A stretch of DNA of 64,000 bases, from NCBI RefSeq assembly GCF_001618955.1, contig NZ_LVYV01000002.1, positions 1 to 64,000 of the forward strand, in the 5' to 3' direction. The position numbers and the translations under genes are program-made. Shown piece after piece: positions 54,414-62,762 of this stretch. Source of the DNA: Tardiphaga robiniae. GTDB taxonomy: Bacteria > Pseudomonadota > Alphaproteobacteria > Rhizobiales > Xanthobacteraceae. The stretch's first letter is position 1. Each line of letters starts with the position of its first letter. The notes beneath the pieces are model-generated. The model was given only the letters and a program-made list of their open reading frames with translations, was not told where the DNA came from and did not search any database.

Positions 54414-54463
54414 AGTTCCTCCTAAAGCGCTGTTCTATTGAGAGCTCGACAGCTGCGAAGGAT

Positions 54464-54492
54464 AGTTTGGTATATGATATGCCAACTAACAA
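54464..54492 (-). promoter_or_regulatory. Promoter and operator of the second OFA transporter gene
   Basis: Read on the minus strand: TTGTTA, two bases, TGGCATATCATATACCA (54484-54468), then -10 CAAACT after a 17-base spacer, identical to the CBS promoter's -10. It lies 51 bases upstream of the start codon, the same distance as in the CBS promoter. Confidence 0.7.
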
Positions 54493-54565
54493 GCGAAATC
54501 TTGCCAATTTGTCGCTGCAAGTTTCGCATGACTGAATGCTGTACTGCGATACTACAAGACAGCAC

Positions 54566-54593
54566 AAAGCCGGCGGTCCAGACCGCCGGCTTT
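54566..54593. terminator. Bidirectional terminator after tctA
   Basis: 13-bp perfect stem AAAGCCGGCGGTC/GACCGCCGGCTTT with a 2-base loop, 30 bases after the tctA stop on the minus strand. Flanked by short T-runs on both strands. Confidence 0.75.
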
Positions 54594-54622
54594 TGGGTTT
54601 GAACAGTTATTTGTATCGTTAC

Positions 54623-56128
54623 TTACGCTGCTGCAGTGCGAGTACGCAGCCGGGTGAAGCCGTTCTGGATCACCGACCAGAACAGCGCGATCAGGCCGAG
54701 GATCATGATGCTGCTGACCAGCGTGTTCGAGAAGAAGATCCCGAGCGATCCCTGCGACCCCAGCAGCGACTGACGGAAGGCTTCCTCGGCCTTGTCGCCG
54801 AGCACGATAGCGAGCACCAGCGGGGCGAGGGGATAATTACACTTCTTCAGCGCATAACCGATGATGCCAAACACCAGCATCATCACCACGTCGAAGGTGG
54901 AGTTGTGCACGGAGTAGGCGCCGATCGCACAGAGCACCAGGATCAGCGGTGCGATGATGCTGAACGGCACCCGCAGGATCGCGGCGAACACCGGCACGCA
55001 GGTCAGCACGATGATCAGACCGACGAGATTGCCGAGATACATCGAGGCAATCAGGCCCCAGACGAATTCCTTCTGCTCGACGAACAGCATCGGTCCGGGC
55101 TGCAGGCCCCAGATCAGCAGACCACCAAGAAGCACGGCGGCAGTTGGCGAACCGGGGACGCCGAGCGAAAGCATCGGCAGCAGGGCCGCGGTGCCGGCGG
55201 CGTGTGCGGCCGTTTCCGGAGCGATGACGCCTTCGATCTCGCCCTTGCCGAAGTTATTGCCGTTCTTGGAGACGCGTTTGGCGATGCCGTAACTCATAAA
55301 GGACGCGGGTGTCGCGCCTGCGGGCGTAACACCCATCCAGCAGCCGATGACGCAGGAGCGCAGTGACGTCATCCAGTATTGCGGCAGACTCATCCAGGTG
55401 CGGAGCACGACGCGCAGATCGATCTTCGCCTTGCCGCCCTGGAAGCGCAGGCCTTCTTCCATGGTGAGGAAGATTTCGCCGAGGCCGAACAGGCCGATGA
55501 CGGCGATCAGGAAGTCGAAGCCATTGAGGAGTTCGGTCGAGCCGAACGTGAGTCGTAGTTGTCCCGTGATGGAATCGAGGCCGACTGCGGCGAGGGCAAA
55601 ACCGATCATCATCGCCGCAATGGTCTTGAAAGGTGGCTCCTTACTCAGCCCGACGAAACTGCAGAATGCCAGGAAATAGACAGCGAATTTCTCCGCGGGC
55701 CCGAATCGTAAGGCGAAGCCTGCGACCAGCGGCGCGACCAGGGTGATCATGACGACGGCGAACAGTGCGCCAACAAAAGAGGAGGTGAAGGCGGCGGTGA
55801 GTGCTTCGGCAGCCTTGCCCTGCTGCGCCATCGGATAGCCGTCGAATGTCGTGGCCACCGACCATGGCTCTCCGGGGATGTTGAACAGAATCGAGGTGAT
55901 CGCGCCCCCGAACAATGCGCCCCAATAGATGCAGGACAGCATGATGATGGCCGATGTCGGCGGCATGCTGAAGGTGAGGGGCAGCAAGATCGCGACACCG
56001 TTGGCGCCACCAAGGCCGGGCAGCACGCCGATGATGACGCCGAGCACGATGCCCAGGACCATCACTGCGATGTTGAAAGGCTGCAACGCGACGGCGAAGC
56101 CCTGGAACAGATTAGCAATTTCTTCCAT
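54623..56128 (-). CDS. tctA: Tripartite tricarboxylate transporter, large permease TctA
   Basis: 501 residues with about 12 membrane helices. It shows the TctA signature GVLPGLGGANGVAILLPLTFSMPPTSAIIMLSCIYWGALFGGAITSILFNIPGEPWSVATTFDGYPMAQQGKA compressed in the first 110 residues and AAHAAGTAALLPMLSLGVPGSPTAAVLLGG in the middle. It forms the transport path for a carboxylate captured by the TctC protein. Last gene of a tctCBA operon inside the oxalate cluster. The substrate is not shown by sequence. Confidence 0.92.
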   Translation of the reverse strand: MEEIANLFQGFAVALQPFNIAVMVLGIVLGVIIGVLPGLGGANGVAILLPLTFSMPPTSAIIMLSCIYWGALFGGAITSILFNIPGEPWSVATTFDGYPMAQQGKAAEALTAAFTSSFVGALFAVVMITLVAPLVAGFALRFGPAEKFAVYFLAFCSFVGLSKEPPFKTIAAMMIGFALAAVGLDSITGQLRLTFGSTELLNGFDFLIAVIGLFGLGEIFLTMEEGLRFQGGKAKIDLRVVLRTWMSLPQYWMTSLRSCVIGCWMGVTPAGATPASFMSYGIAKRVSKNGNNFGKGEIEGVIAPETAAHAAGTAALLPMLSLGVPGSPTAAVLLGGLLIWGLQPGPMLFVEQKEFVWGLIASMYLGNLVGLIIVLTCVPVFAAILRVPFSIIAPLILVLCAIGAYSVHNSTFDVVMMLVFGIIGYALKKCNYPLAPLVLAIVLGDKAEEAFRQSLLGSQGSLGIFFSNTLVSSIMILGLIALFWSVIQNGFTRLRTRTAAA

Positions 56129-56185
56129 GTCGAGTAGTCCTCAGAAAGAGACCGGCAGACGCAACGGAATTAGAGATCGCGGAAA

Positions 56186-56683
56186 TTAGAGACCAAGCAG
56201 ATCCTCGAGCGGCCCTTTGGGGAGCGGCACGAGGAACCAGCGTTCGAAGATCAGGTAGGTTACGACGGGCATGCCGAGAGAGATGGCCGCGACGATGGGC
56301 CAATTATATTTTCCGAGCCAGCGCATGAACCATGCGATGAAGATCAGCGACGATACGTAGAGGCCGATAAACGGCAGGACGCCGACATAGATGCCGGTGG
56401 GAATGACGACGCTGAAGACCTGGCGCAACTGGCCCCATTCGGCGAACAGGCTGCCGTTGTCCTCGCGCAGTGTATTCCAGAGATTGATCAGACTGGAGAT
56501 GATGATGAACAGCCCGATATAGAACGGGAAGAACCCGGCTTTCGGACCCTCCGCGCCCCAATTGATACCGGCCTTGATGCTGCCATAGACGACGATGGCG
56601 CCGAACAGGCCGATGACAGTGGTGACGCCGGCTTCGACGGATTTGTGAGACGGGCCTGCGGCGCGCGTGTGCTGAGTGGTCAT
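56186..56683 (-). CDS. tctB: Tripartite tricarboxylate transporter, small permease TctB
   Basis: 165 residues, four hydrophobic helices (VTTVIGLFGAIVVYGSIKAG; FFPFYIGLFIIISSLINLW; VVIPTGIYVGVLPFIGLYVSSLIFIAWFM; IVAAISLGMPVVTYLIFERWFLVPLPKG). The closing FERWFxVPLPKGPLE is typical of TctB. Partner of TctA in the membrane complex. Located between tctC and tctA, with 57 bases to tctA and 90 to tctC. Confidence 0.88.
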   Translation of the reverse strand: MTTQHTRAAGPSHKSVEAGVTTVIGLFGAIVVYGSIKAGINWGAEGPKAGFFPFYIGLFIIISSLINLWNTLREDNGSLFAEWGQLRQVFSVVIPTGIYVGVLPFIGLYVSSLIFIAWFMRWLGKYNWPIVAAISLGMPVVTYLIFERWFLVPLPKGPLEDLLGL

Positions 56684-56728
56684 GAAAAGCTCTGTGTGAG
56701 AGTTCTGCGTCGGTCAGCGTGCGATGTG

Positions 56729-56759
56729 CGCCGGACCTGATGTGCGATCAGGTCCGGCG
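56729..56759 (-). other. Intercistronic hairpin between tctC and tctB
   Basis: Perfect 13-bp stem CGCCGGACCTGAT/ATCAGGTCCGGCG with a 5-base loop, 15 bases after the tctC stop, with no T-run on the minus strand. In binding-protein operons such hairpins protect the upstream message, giving excess binding protein over permease. Confidence 0.7.
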
Positions 56760-56773
56760 TCGTTGCGCCAGCG

Positions 56774-57787
56774 TCAGTTGCCTTGCGCGAGGAAGCCCGC
56801 TTCCTTCATCAGCGTCTCGTGGCGCTTCTCTTCGGTGCCAACCCAGCCGGCATATTCGCTGCCGGTCATGAAGGTCGTATTGAAGGCGCCGCTCTTCATC
56901 AGGTCCTGCCACTCGGGTGTCGCGCGGACCTTCTTGAACAACTCGACATAATAGTCGATCTGATCCTTCGTCGCTTTCGGCCCCATGAAGATGCCGCGCA
57001 GCATCACATATTCGATGTCGAGCCCCTGCGACTTGCAGGTTGGAATGTCCTTCCAGCCCTTGCCGTCGGCGACCTGTTCGTCATAGGCCATCGGTTTGCT
57101 GTCGAAGACGCAGAGCGGACGCACCTTGCCGCCGCGCCACTGCGCAACAGCCTCGATCGGATTGTTCACGGTTGAATCGACGTGCTGACCGACGAGCTGC
57201 ACGGCGACTTCACCGCCGCCCTTGTAGGGGATGTAAGTGAACTTGCTGCCGATCGCCTTCTCCAGCGCGACCGTGATGATCTGGTCTTCCTGCTTCGAGC
57301 CCGTGCCGCCCATCTTGATCGTGCCGGCCGGTGCGGCCTTCACGGCGTCGATATATTCCTTCACCGTCTTGTACGGTTTGTCGGCATTTACCCACAGCAC
57401 GAACTCGTCGAGCGCCAGCATCGCGACCGGGGTGAGATCCTTCCAGTTGAAGGGAATGCCGGTGGCGAGCGGTGTCGTGAACAGGTTTGACAACGTGATG
57501 ATGATCTTGTGCGGATTGTTGTTCGCCGACTTCACGTCGAGGAAACCTTCACCGCCCGCGCCACCCGACTTGTTGATGACGACAAGCGGCTGCTTCATCA
57601 GACTGTGCTTGGTGATGATGCCCTGAATGGTGCGCGCCATCTGATCGGCGCCGCCGCCGGTGCCCGCGGGAACGATCAATTCGACGGGGCGCGTCGGCTC
57701 CCATGCAGCAGATGCCGGGAGAGACGCTCCCAGGCAGAGAATGGATGCAGCGGCGGCCAGCGTGAGACATGAACCTAGGTGTTTCAT
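56774..57787 (-). CDS. tctC: Tripartite tricarboxylate transporter substrate-binding protein TctC
   Basis: 337 residues. Signal peptide ending CLGASLPASAAWEP, then PVELIVPAGTGGGADQMARTIQGI, LVVINKSGGAGGEGFLDVKSA, GTIKMGGTGSKQEDQIITVALEKAIGSKFTYIPYKGGGEVAVQLVGQHVDSTVNNPIEAV. Diverged from the two other Bug proteins in this window. It delivers a carboxylate to TctAB. First gene of tctCBA, expressed from a promoter about 290 bases upstream that carries the cluster's operator. Confidence 0.9.
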   Translation of the reverse strand: MKHLGSCLTLAAAASILCLGASLPASAAWEPTRPVELIVPAGTGGGADQMARTIQGIITKHSLMKQPLVVINKSGGAGGEGFLDVKSANNNPHKIIITLSNLFTTPLATGIPFNWKDLTPVAMLALDEFVLWVNADKPYKTVKEYIDAVKAAPAGTIKMGGTGSKQEDQIITVALEKAIGSKFTYIPYKGGGEVAVQLVGQHVDSTVNNPIEAVAQWRGGKVRPLCVFDSKPMAYDEQVADGKGWKDIPTCKSQGLDIEYVMLRGIFMGPKATKDQIDYYVELFKKVRATPEWQDLMKSGAFNTTFMTGSEYAGWVGTEEKRHETLMKEAGFLAQGN

Positions 57788-58083
57788 TGTTTCTCTCCCA
57801 TTCGTTTTGATAGCGTCGATCGTTCGTCGACTTTGAAATCGTCAGTGCGTGGTCGGGTCTTCCTTCGAATGTCCTGACTGCAGATGTTCAAACGCGCCCT
57901 TGCGCGCGCCATATGCGCACGTCAGACTGTCGAGCAACGAAGCGGCTCGCCTGCAAAAAGGATGGGTGGATCTGGATCGCTTTGTCATGGCGCGTACGGC
58001 ATTGCGTGCCCGCGAGGGCAGCGCAGCCTTTGTCCTCCCCAGGTATGCTTTCTGTTCAAACGTGAAGCATTACCCGTTCGCGC
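57788..58083 (-). other. Long untranslated leader of tctCBA, no supported gene
   Basis: Between the operator promoter at 58084-58112 and the tctC start. A 48-codon frame (57988-57842, minus) starts MTKRSRSTHPFC but has no ribosome-binding site. A small stem TGCCC-GCGA-GGGCA is present. The leader may carry post-transcriptional control, or a second promoter nearer tctC may exist. Confidence 0.4.
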
Positions 58084-58112
58084 ATTTTGGTATGCGATAT
58101 GCCAAGCGGCAA
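58084..58112 (-). promoter_or_regulatory. tctC: Promoter and operator upstream of tctCBA
   Basis: Read on the minus strand: TTGCCG, two bases, TGGCATATCGCATACCA (58104-58088), -10 CAAAAT after a 17-base spacer. Same geometry as the OFA and CBS promoters, but about 300 bases from the next recognised gene on this strand. Confidence 0.65.
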
Positions 58113-58191
58113 GCGATTAGAGCCGTTAAAAGCCGGGGAGGCTGAAATGTCGCAGGGAGCGCGAGACGTCGCTGCGATGCAACTACACAAA

Positions 58192-58220
58192 CAAAAAAAC
58201 GGCCCCGGAAATCCGGGGCC
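58192..58220 (-). terminator. Rho-independent terminator of the 45-aa gene
   Basis: On the minus strand GGCCCCGGA/TCCGGGGCC (9-bp stem) is followed by GTTTTTTTG. It lies about 67 bases after the stop of the small gene and upstream of the tct promoter, isolating the two. Confidence 0.85.
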
Positions 58221-58286
58221 AGTCGTCGGGAGGAACGCAGAGAATTTTGCGCGGGCCGGCCGCGCAAAAGTAGTGAAGTCGCAGCC

Positions 58287-58424
58287 TTACAGGCCGAAGC
58301 GGGGCAGGTCGCCGTTGCGGGCCGAGATGCGTGCGCTGGCCATCAGCGCGCGATCGAGCGAGGCCATGAAGCGAGCGAAGAAGCTGGTGGACGTGGTGAG
58401 GCCGAGAGAAGCAGTCTTCGACAT
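58287..58424 (-). CDS. 45-aa small protein of the oxalate regulon
   Basis: The frame from the ATG at 58424 encodes SKTASLGLTTSTSFFARFMA, continues SLDRALMASARISA and ends RNGDLPRFGL. AAGGATC lies 7 bases upstream of the ATG. An operator-bearing promoter 55 bases further up and a strong terminator behind it make this a complete stand-alone gene. The amphipathic, basic helix and ending -DLPRFGL loosely resemble DUF1127/YjiS-type small proteins. Function unknown; it could tune a transporter or enzyme of the pathway. Confidence 0.7.
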   Translation of the reverse strand: MSKTASLGLTTSTSFFARFMASLDRALMASARISARNGDLPRFGL

Positions 58425-58478
58425 GATCTGATCCTTTGCTGGAGGCCGCCGCGTCTTGGCGCCTCATCATCTGGGATC

Positions 58479-58507
58479 AATTTACGTATACCAGATGCCA
58501 AGGACAA
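58479..58507 (-). promoter_or_regulatory. Promoter and operator of the 45-aa gene
   Basis: Read on the minus strand: TTGTCC, one base, TGGCATCTGGTATACGT (58500-58484), with -10 TAAATT after a 17-base spacer. The right half of the repeat is less well conserved here than in the other sites, but the -10 is the best of the set. Confidence 0.65.
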
Positions 58508-58600
58508 TTGTCTTGTTTGCATGGCAGCATGAGGATTCTGCAGTGCGATATGGATCGATTTGATTTTCTTATTAAAGTTCCGCATTGGCCACCGTAAATG

Positions 58601-58627
58601 AAAAAAGGCCGCCAATCGGCGGCCTTT
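58601..58627. terminator. Terminator of the oxc-frc transcript
   Basis: AAAGGCCGCC/GGCGGCCTTT, 10-bp stem with a 4-base loop. On the minus strand a run of six T follows, 32 bases after the frc stop codon. Confidence 0.85.
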
Positions 58628-58658
58628 CGCATCTAATTATATGAAATCGCTTCCGAAA

Positions 58659-59936
58659 TTACTCAGCTGCGACCTTCCGCGGCGGATCGAGTGCGCCGGA
58701 GTCGTGGATTTCGGCCACCTGATGATCGCTGAAGCCCAGCACTTGCCTGAGGATTTCGTCGGTATGTTCGCCGAGCAGCGGCGAGCGCGTCACTTCAGTG
58801 GGGCTGGCCGATAGCTTAATCGGATTACCAACCGACAGATACTTGCCGCGCTCGGGGTGATCGACCTCGACCACGGTGCCGGTGGCGCGGAGCGACTGGT
58901 CTTCGGCCAATTCCTTCATGGACAGGATCGGGCCGCACGGGATGTCATCCTTGTTGAGGATTTCCATCGCCTCGAACTTGGTCTTGGTCATCGTCCACTG
59001 TTCGATGCGCGCGAAGATCGCGTTGAGCTTGGGCAGGCGCACCGCCGGCTTGGCATAGGCCGGGTCGGTCTTCCAGGTCGGTTCGCCGATCACGTCGCAG
59101 ATCTTCTCCCACACCGGCGCCTGAGTGATGAAGTAGATGTAAGCGTTCGGGTCGGTTTCCCAGCCCTTGCACTTCAGGATGCGACCGGGCTGGCCACCGC
59201 CGCTGTCGTTGCCGGCACGCGGCACGGCATCGCCGAACGGAATGCCTTCGCCGAACTGGCTGTATTCCTTGAGCGGGCCATGGGCGAGGCGCTGCTGGTC
59301 GCGCAGCTTGACGCGCGCGAGATTCAGCACGCCGTCCTGCATCGCGGCGGTGACCTTCTGGCCCTTGCCGGTCTGCGTGCGCTGATACAGCGCGGTAACG
59401 ATGCCGAGTGCGAGATGCAGACCAGTGCCGCTATCGCCGATCTGTGCGCCGGTGACGAGCGGCAGGCCGTCGCGGAAGCCGGTGGTGGAAGCTGCGCCGC
59501 CGGTGCACTGCGCGACGTTCTCATAGACCTTGCAGTCCTCATAGGGACCAGGACCAAACCCCTTGATCGAGGCGACGATCATCTTCGGGTTGATCTGCTG
59601 AATCTTCTCGAACGGGAAGCCCATGCGGTCGAGCACGCCGGGTCCGAAGTTCTCGACAAGAACATCGCACTCTTTCATCAGCGCGGTGAGGACTTCCTTG
59701 CCCTTCGGGTTCTTGGTGTCGAGGGTGATCGAACGCTTGTTGTGGTTCAGCATGGTGAAATACAGGCTGTCCACATTCGGCACGTCCTGTAGCTGGCCGC
59801 GGGTGATGTCGCCAACGCCGGGCCGTTCGACCTTGATCACATCGGCGCCGAACCATGCCAGCAACTGCGTGCAGGTTGGGCCGGATTGAACGTGGGTGAA
59901 GTCCAGAATGCGAACGCCTTTGAGCGCTTGTGTCAT
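58659..59936 (-). CDS. frc: Formyl-CoA:oxalate CoA-transferase
   Basis: 425 residues from the ATG at 59936 (GGGAG upstream). CoA-transferase family [79 protein letters not shown] with the catalytic Asp near residue 165 (Asp169 in Oxalobacter Frc), and [13 protein letters not shown]. It moves CoA from formyl-CoA to oxalate, giving oxalyl-CoA and formate. Works with Oxc in a cycle that decarboxylates oxalate. Second gene of the likely gntR-oxc-frc operon. Confidence 0.95.
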   Translation of the reverse strand: MTQALKGVRILDFTHVQSGPTCTQLLAWFGADVIKVERPGVGDITRGQLQDVPNVDSLYFTMLNHNKRSITLDTKNPKGKEVLTALMKECDVLVENFGPGVLDRMGFPFEKIQQINPKMIVASIKGFGPGPYEDCKVYENVAQCTGGAASTTGFRDGLPLVTGAQIGDSGTGLHLALGIVTALYQRTQTGKGQKVTAAMQDGVLNLARVKLRDQQRLAHGPLKEYSQFGEGIPFGDAVPRAGNDSGGGQPGRILKCKGWETDPNAYIYFITQAPVWEKICDVIGEPTWKTDPAYAKPAVRLPKLNAIFARIEQWTMTKTKFEAMEILNKDDIPCGPILSMKELAEDQSLRATGTVVEVDHPERGKYLSVGNPIKLSASPTEVTRSPLLGEHTDEILRQVLGFSDHQVAEIHDSGALDPPRKVAAE

Positions 59937-59978
59937 TGTTTTGCTCCCGTAACTATTTTTTGCCGGCTCGGCACATGG

Positions 59979-60007
59979 AGAAAAGGGGCGGGGCCTCACG
60001 ACCCCGC
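59979..60007 (-). other. Weak hairpin between oxc and frc
   Basis: GCGGGG (59988-59993) pairs with CCCCGC (60002-60007); on the minus strand CCCCTTTTCTCC follows. It might act as a partial terminator, lowering frc relative to oxc. Confidence 0.35.
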
Positions 60008-60018
60008 ATGGTCAGGTG

Positions 60019-61758
60019 TTATTTCTTCTTGCTCAGAACGCTCTGCGGATTGAGGTTGCCGATGCGGCCGCTCTCGCTGCCGGCCGCCGGATCGATCACC
60101 GCATTGATGAGCGTCGGCTTGCCGGAATCCATCGCCGCATTGACGGCGCGCTTGAGTTCGTCGGGCGAGGTCGCGTTGGTGCCGACGCCGCCGAAGGCTT
60201 CCATCATCTTGTCGTAGCGCGAACCCTTGACGAAGACCGTCGGTGCCACGTCGGAGCCGCCGGTCGGATTGACGTCGGTGCCGCGATAGATGCCGTCATT
60301 GTTGAAGACGACGATGCAGACCGGCAGATTGTAGCGACAGATCGTCTCCACCTCCATGCCGGAGAAACCGAACGCGCTGTCACCTTCGATCGCGAGGACA
60401 GGCTTGCCGGTTTCGACGGCCGCGGCGATGCAATAACCCATGCCGATGCCCATGATGCCCCAGGTGCCGACATCGATGCGCTTGCGCGGCTGATACATGT
60501 CAACGATGCCGCGGGCGAGGTCGAGCGTGTTGGCGCCTTCATTGACGAGCATCGCGTCGGGACGTTCGGCGATGATGGTGCGGAGAACGCCGAGCGCGCC
60601 GTGATAATCCATCGGAGAGTTGTTGTTCATCAGGCGCGGCGCCATCTTGGCGACGTTCTCTTCGCGCTTCTTGGTGACCGCATTGGCCCAGTCCACCGGC
60701 GCCTTCTGCCAGCCCTTGCCCATGCCATCGAGTAGAGCGGCGACGCAGGAGCCGATGTCACCGACGACAGGTGCGACGATCTCGACGTTGGAGTCCATTT
60801 CCTTCGGCTCGATGTCGATCTGGATGAACTTCTTCGGTGCATCACCCCAGCTCTTGCCCTTGCCGTGCGACAGCAGCCAGTTCAGGCGTGCGCCGATCAG
60901 CATGACGACATCGCTGTCTTTCAGGACCGTCGAACGTGCAGCACCCGCACACTGCGGATGGGTGTCAGGCAGAAGACCCTTGGCCATGCTCATCGGCAGG
61001 AACGGAATGCCGGAGGTTTCGACCAGCGCCTTCACCGCGTCGTCAGCCTGTGCATAAGCGGCGCCCTTGCCGAGGATGATCAGCGGCTTCTTCGCCGATT
61101 TCAGCACGTCGAGCGCGCGCTTGATCGAGTCCGGTGCAGGGATCTGCGCCGGTGCAGCATCGATCACCTTGACCAGCGACTTCTTGCCGGCGTCGGCATT
61201 CATCACCTGACCGAACAGCTTGGCGGGCAGATCGAGATAGACGCCGCCCGGACGGCCGGACACCGCAGCGCGGATCGCGCGCGCGAGACCGATGCCGATG
61301 TCCGCCGCATGCAGCACGCGGAACGCGGCCTTACACAGCGGCTTGGCGATCGCGAGCTGATCCATTTCTTCATAGTCGCCCTGCTGCAGGTCGACGATCT
61401 CGCGCTCGGATGAGCCGGAGATCAGGATCATCGGGAAGCAGTTGGTGGTGGCATGGGCCAGCGCCGTAAGGCCGTTGAGGAAGCCGGGTGCCGACACGGT
61501 CAGGCAGACGCCAGGCTTTTTGGTGAGATAGCCGGCGATCGATGCGGCATAGCCGGCGGCCTGTTCGTGACGGAACGACAGCACCCGGATGCCCTCGGCC
61601 TGCGCCATGCGGCCGAAGTCGGTAATTGGAATGCCCGGCACGCCATAGATTGTGTTGAGGCCATTGAGCTTGAGAGCATCGATGATCAGATGGAAGCCAT
61701 CGGTCAATTCCTGCTCGGCGGCTGCGTTGGTATCGATGCTCTGGACTACTGCGGACAT
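60019..61758 (-). CDS. oxc: Oxalyl-CoA decarboxylase
   Basis: 579 residues from the ATG at 61758 (GGGAGAG upstream). Thiamine-diphosphate enzyme: the conserved Glu in [19 protein letters not shown], and [29 protein letters not shown] (about 463), the GDx-NN Mg/TPP motif. Other Oxc landmarks are [13 protein letters not shown] and [16 protein letters not shown]. It converts oxalyl-CoA to formyl-CoA and CO2. Full length for the family. Sits between gntR (85 bases upstream) and frc (82 bases downstream). Confidence 0.96.
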   Translation of the reverse strand: MSAVVQSIDTNAAAEQELTDGFHLIIDALKLNGLNTIYGVPGIPITDFGRMAQAEGIRVLSFRHEQAAGYAASIAGYLTKKPGVCLTVSAPGFLNGLTALAHATTNCFPMILISGSSEREIVDLQQGDYEEMDQLAIAKPLCKAAFRVLHAADIGIGLARAIRAAVSGRPGGVYLDLPAKLFGQVMNADAGKKSLVKVIDAAPAQIPAPDSIKRALDVLKSAKKPLIILGKGAAYAQADDAVKALVETSGIPFLPMSMAKGLLPDTHPQCAGAARSTVLKDSDVVMLIGARLNWLLSHGKGKSWGDAPKKFIQIDIEPKEMDSNVEIVAPVVGDIGSCVAALLDGMGKGWQKAPVDWANAVTKKREENVAKMAPRLMNNNSPMDYHGALGVLRTIIAERPDAMLVNEGANTLDLARGIVDMYQPRKRIDVGTWGIMGIGMGYCIAAAVETGKPVLAIEGDSAFGFSGMEVETICRYNLPVCIVVFNNDGIYRGTDVNPTGGSDVAPTVFVKGSRYDKMMEAFGGVGTNATSPDELKRAVNAAMDSGKPTLINAVIDPAAGSESGRIGNLNPQSVLSKKK

Positions 61759-61843
61759 CCCGCTCTCCCTGACTTTTCTTGTGACGGTTGGTCGTTGCTC
61801 AATTGGACGTGGTGCGGAGTAGTGAACCGTCGCGAGACGGCGC

Positions 61844-62575
61844 TTACGTAAACAATTCCTGGCCGTGGGCTTCGACATAAGAAGCCAGACCCAGTGTGTG
61901 ATCGCGTGCGCGCTTCTCGGCGAGCTCGGTATTGCGCTCCTCGAGCGCTTCGATGATGGCCAGATGCTCGGGCAGGGACGTCGCGGTACGGTCGGTGCGT
62001 CCGATCGTCAACTGACGATAGCCACGCACATGCAGCAGAATATCGTTGGTCATATCGACCAGTACCGGCGACTCGCTGAGCGAGATCAGCGCCTGGTGGA
62101 AAGCGATATTCGCTTTCGAATATTCCTCAACGTGGTCCTGCGGCAGACGGTCCTTGTTGAAGTCCTTGAAGAAGTCGCGCAGCGCCGAGATATCTTTCTT
62201 GCGTGCGGTAGTCGTGATCAGACGCGCGGCCATGCTTTCCAGCGCCGCCCAGGCGCGGATCATGTCGACGATCTCGACCTTGGTCTTTCTGACAACGACG
62301 ATGCCGCGGCGTGGCACGGTCTTTACGAAGCCATCCTGCTCCAGCATCGCAATGGCTTCGCGGATAGGTGTGCGGCTGACACCAAGTCGTTCCGACAGCG
62401 CGCGCTCGTCAAGCATCACCGGATCGGGCGAGGTGTAGATGTCCATCTTAAGAATGGCTTCTTTCAAGGCTTCATAGGCCTTGGTCTTGAAGCTGGTCTC
62501 CGGTGCAATCCGAACGATCGCGATATCGGCTTCAGACATGACGGACGGCGCCTTGGTTTGTTTTCGCGTGGGCAT
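61844..62575 (-). CDS. GntR-family regulator (FadR/FCD type) of the oxalate cluster
   Basis: 243 residues. Winged helix in the first 85 residues ([62 protein letters not shown]) and an FCD domain ([19 protein letters not shown]-like, with the metal-site residues in [17 protein letters not shown]). First gene of the likely gntR-oxc-frc operon, so it probably controls its own synthesis. The 17-bp TGGCAT..ATGCCA-type operators across this cluster fit the half-sites expected for FadR-subfamily GntR proteins. The ligand may be oxalate, oxalyl-CoA or formyl-CoA. Confidence 0.88.
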   Translation of the reverse strand: MPTRKQTKAPSVMSEADIAIVRIAPETSFKTKAYEALKEAILKMDIYTSPDPVMLDERALSERLGVSRTPIREAIAMLEQDGFVKTVPRRGIVVVRKTKVEIVDMIRAWAALESMAARLITTTARKKDISALRDFFKDFNKDRLPQDHVEEYSKANIAFHQALISLSESPVLVDMTNDILLHVRGYRQLTIGRTDRTATSLPEHLAIIEALEERNTELAEKRARDHTLGLASYVEAHGQELFT

Positions 62576-62626
62576 GAATCATCTCCAGTCGAGATGTCCT
62601 ACCACAGAAATAACGTCAAGAATTTT

Positions 62627-62652
62627 TGGCATACCAGATGCCAGCATGTCAA
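62627..62652 (-). promoter_or_regulatory. Operator and promoter of gntR-oxc-frc
   Basis: Read on the minus strand: TTGACA (62652-62647), three bases, then TGGCATCTGGTATGCCA (62643-62627). The -10 would lie at the end of the repeat (CAAAAA or nearby). It is 52 bases from the gntR start, as expected for autoregulation. Confidence 0.65.
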
Positions 62653-62691
62653 GATGACAGCTATTTCAGCAATTTTGCGCTGCAACGCGGC

Positions 62692-62724
62692 TTGACAATC
62701 AAGTTTCTGGCATACCAAATGCCA
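62692..62724 (+). promoter_or_regulatory. Operator and promoter of the acyl-CoA synthetase gene
   Basis: TTGACA (62692-62697), then TGGCATACCAAATGCCA (62708-62724). A -10 with 17-base spacing is CCAAAT inside the repeat. It differs from the other promoters in having the operator over the -10 rather than filling the spacer. It lies 38 bases from the ATG. Confidence 0.65.
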
Positions 62725-62762
62725 TCAATCCGTCTATTGGAAAAGACGTGAAGGAGGAAGCC

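Noticed and set aside
57842-57988. 48-codon minus-strand frame in the tct leader
   Set aside because: No ribosome-binding site and no family resemblance; the leader interpretation is safer.
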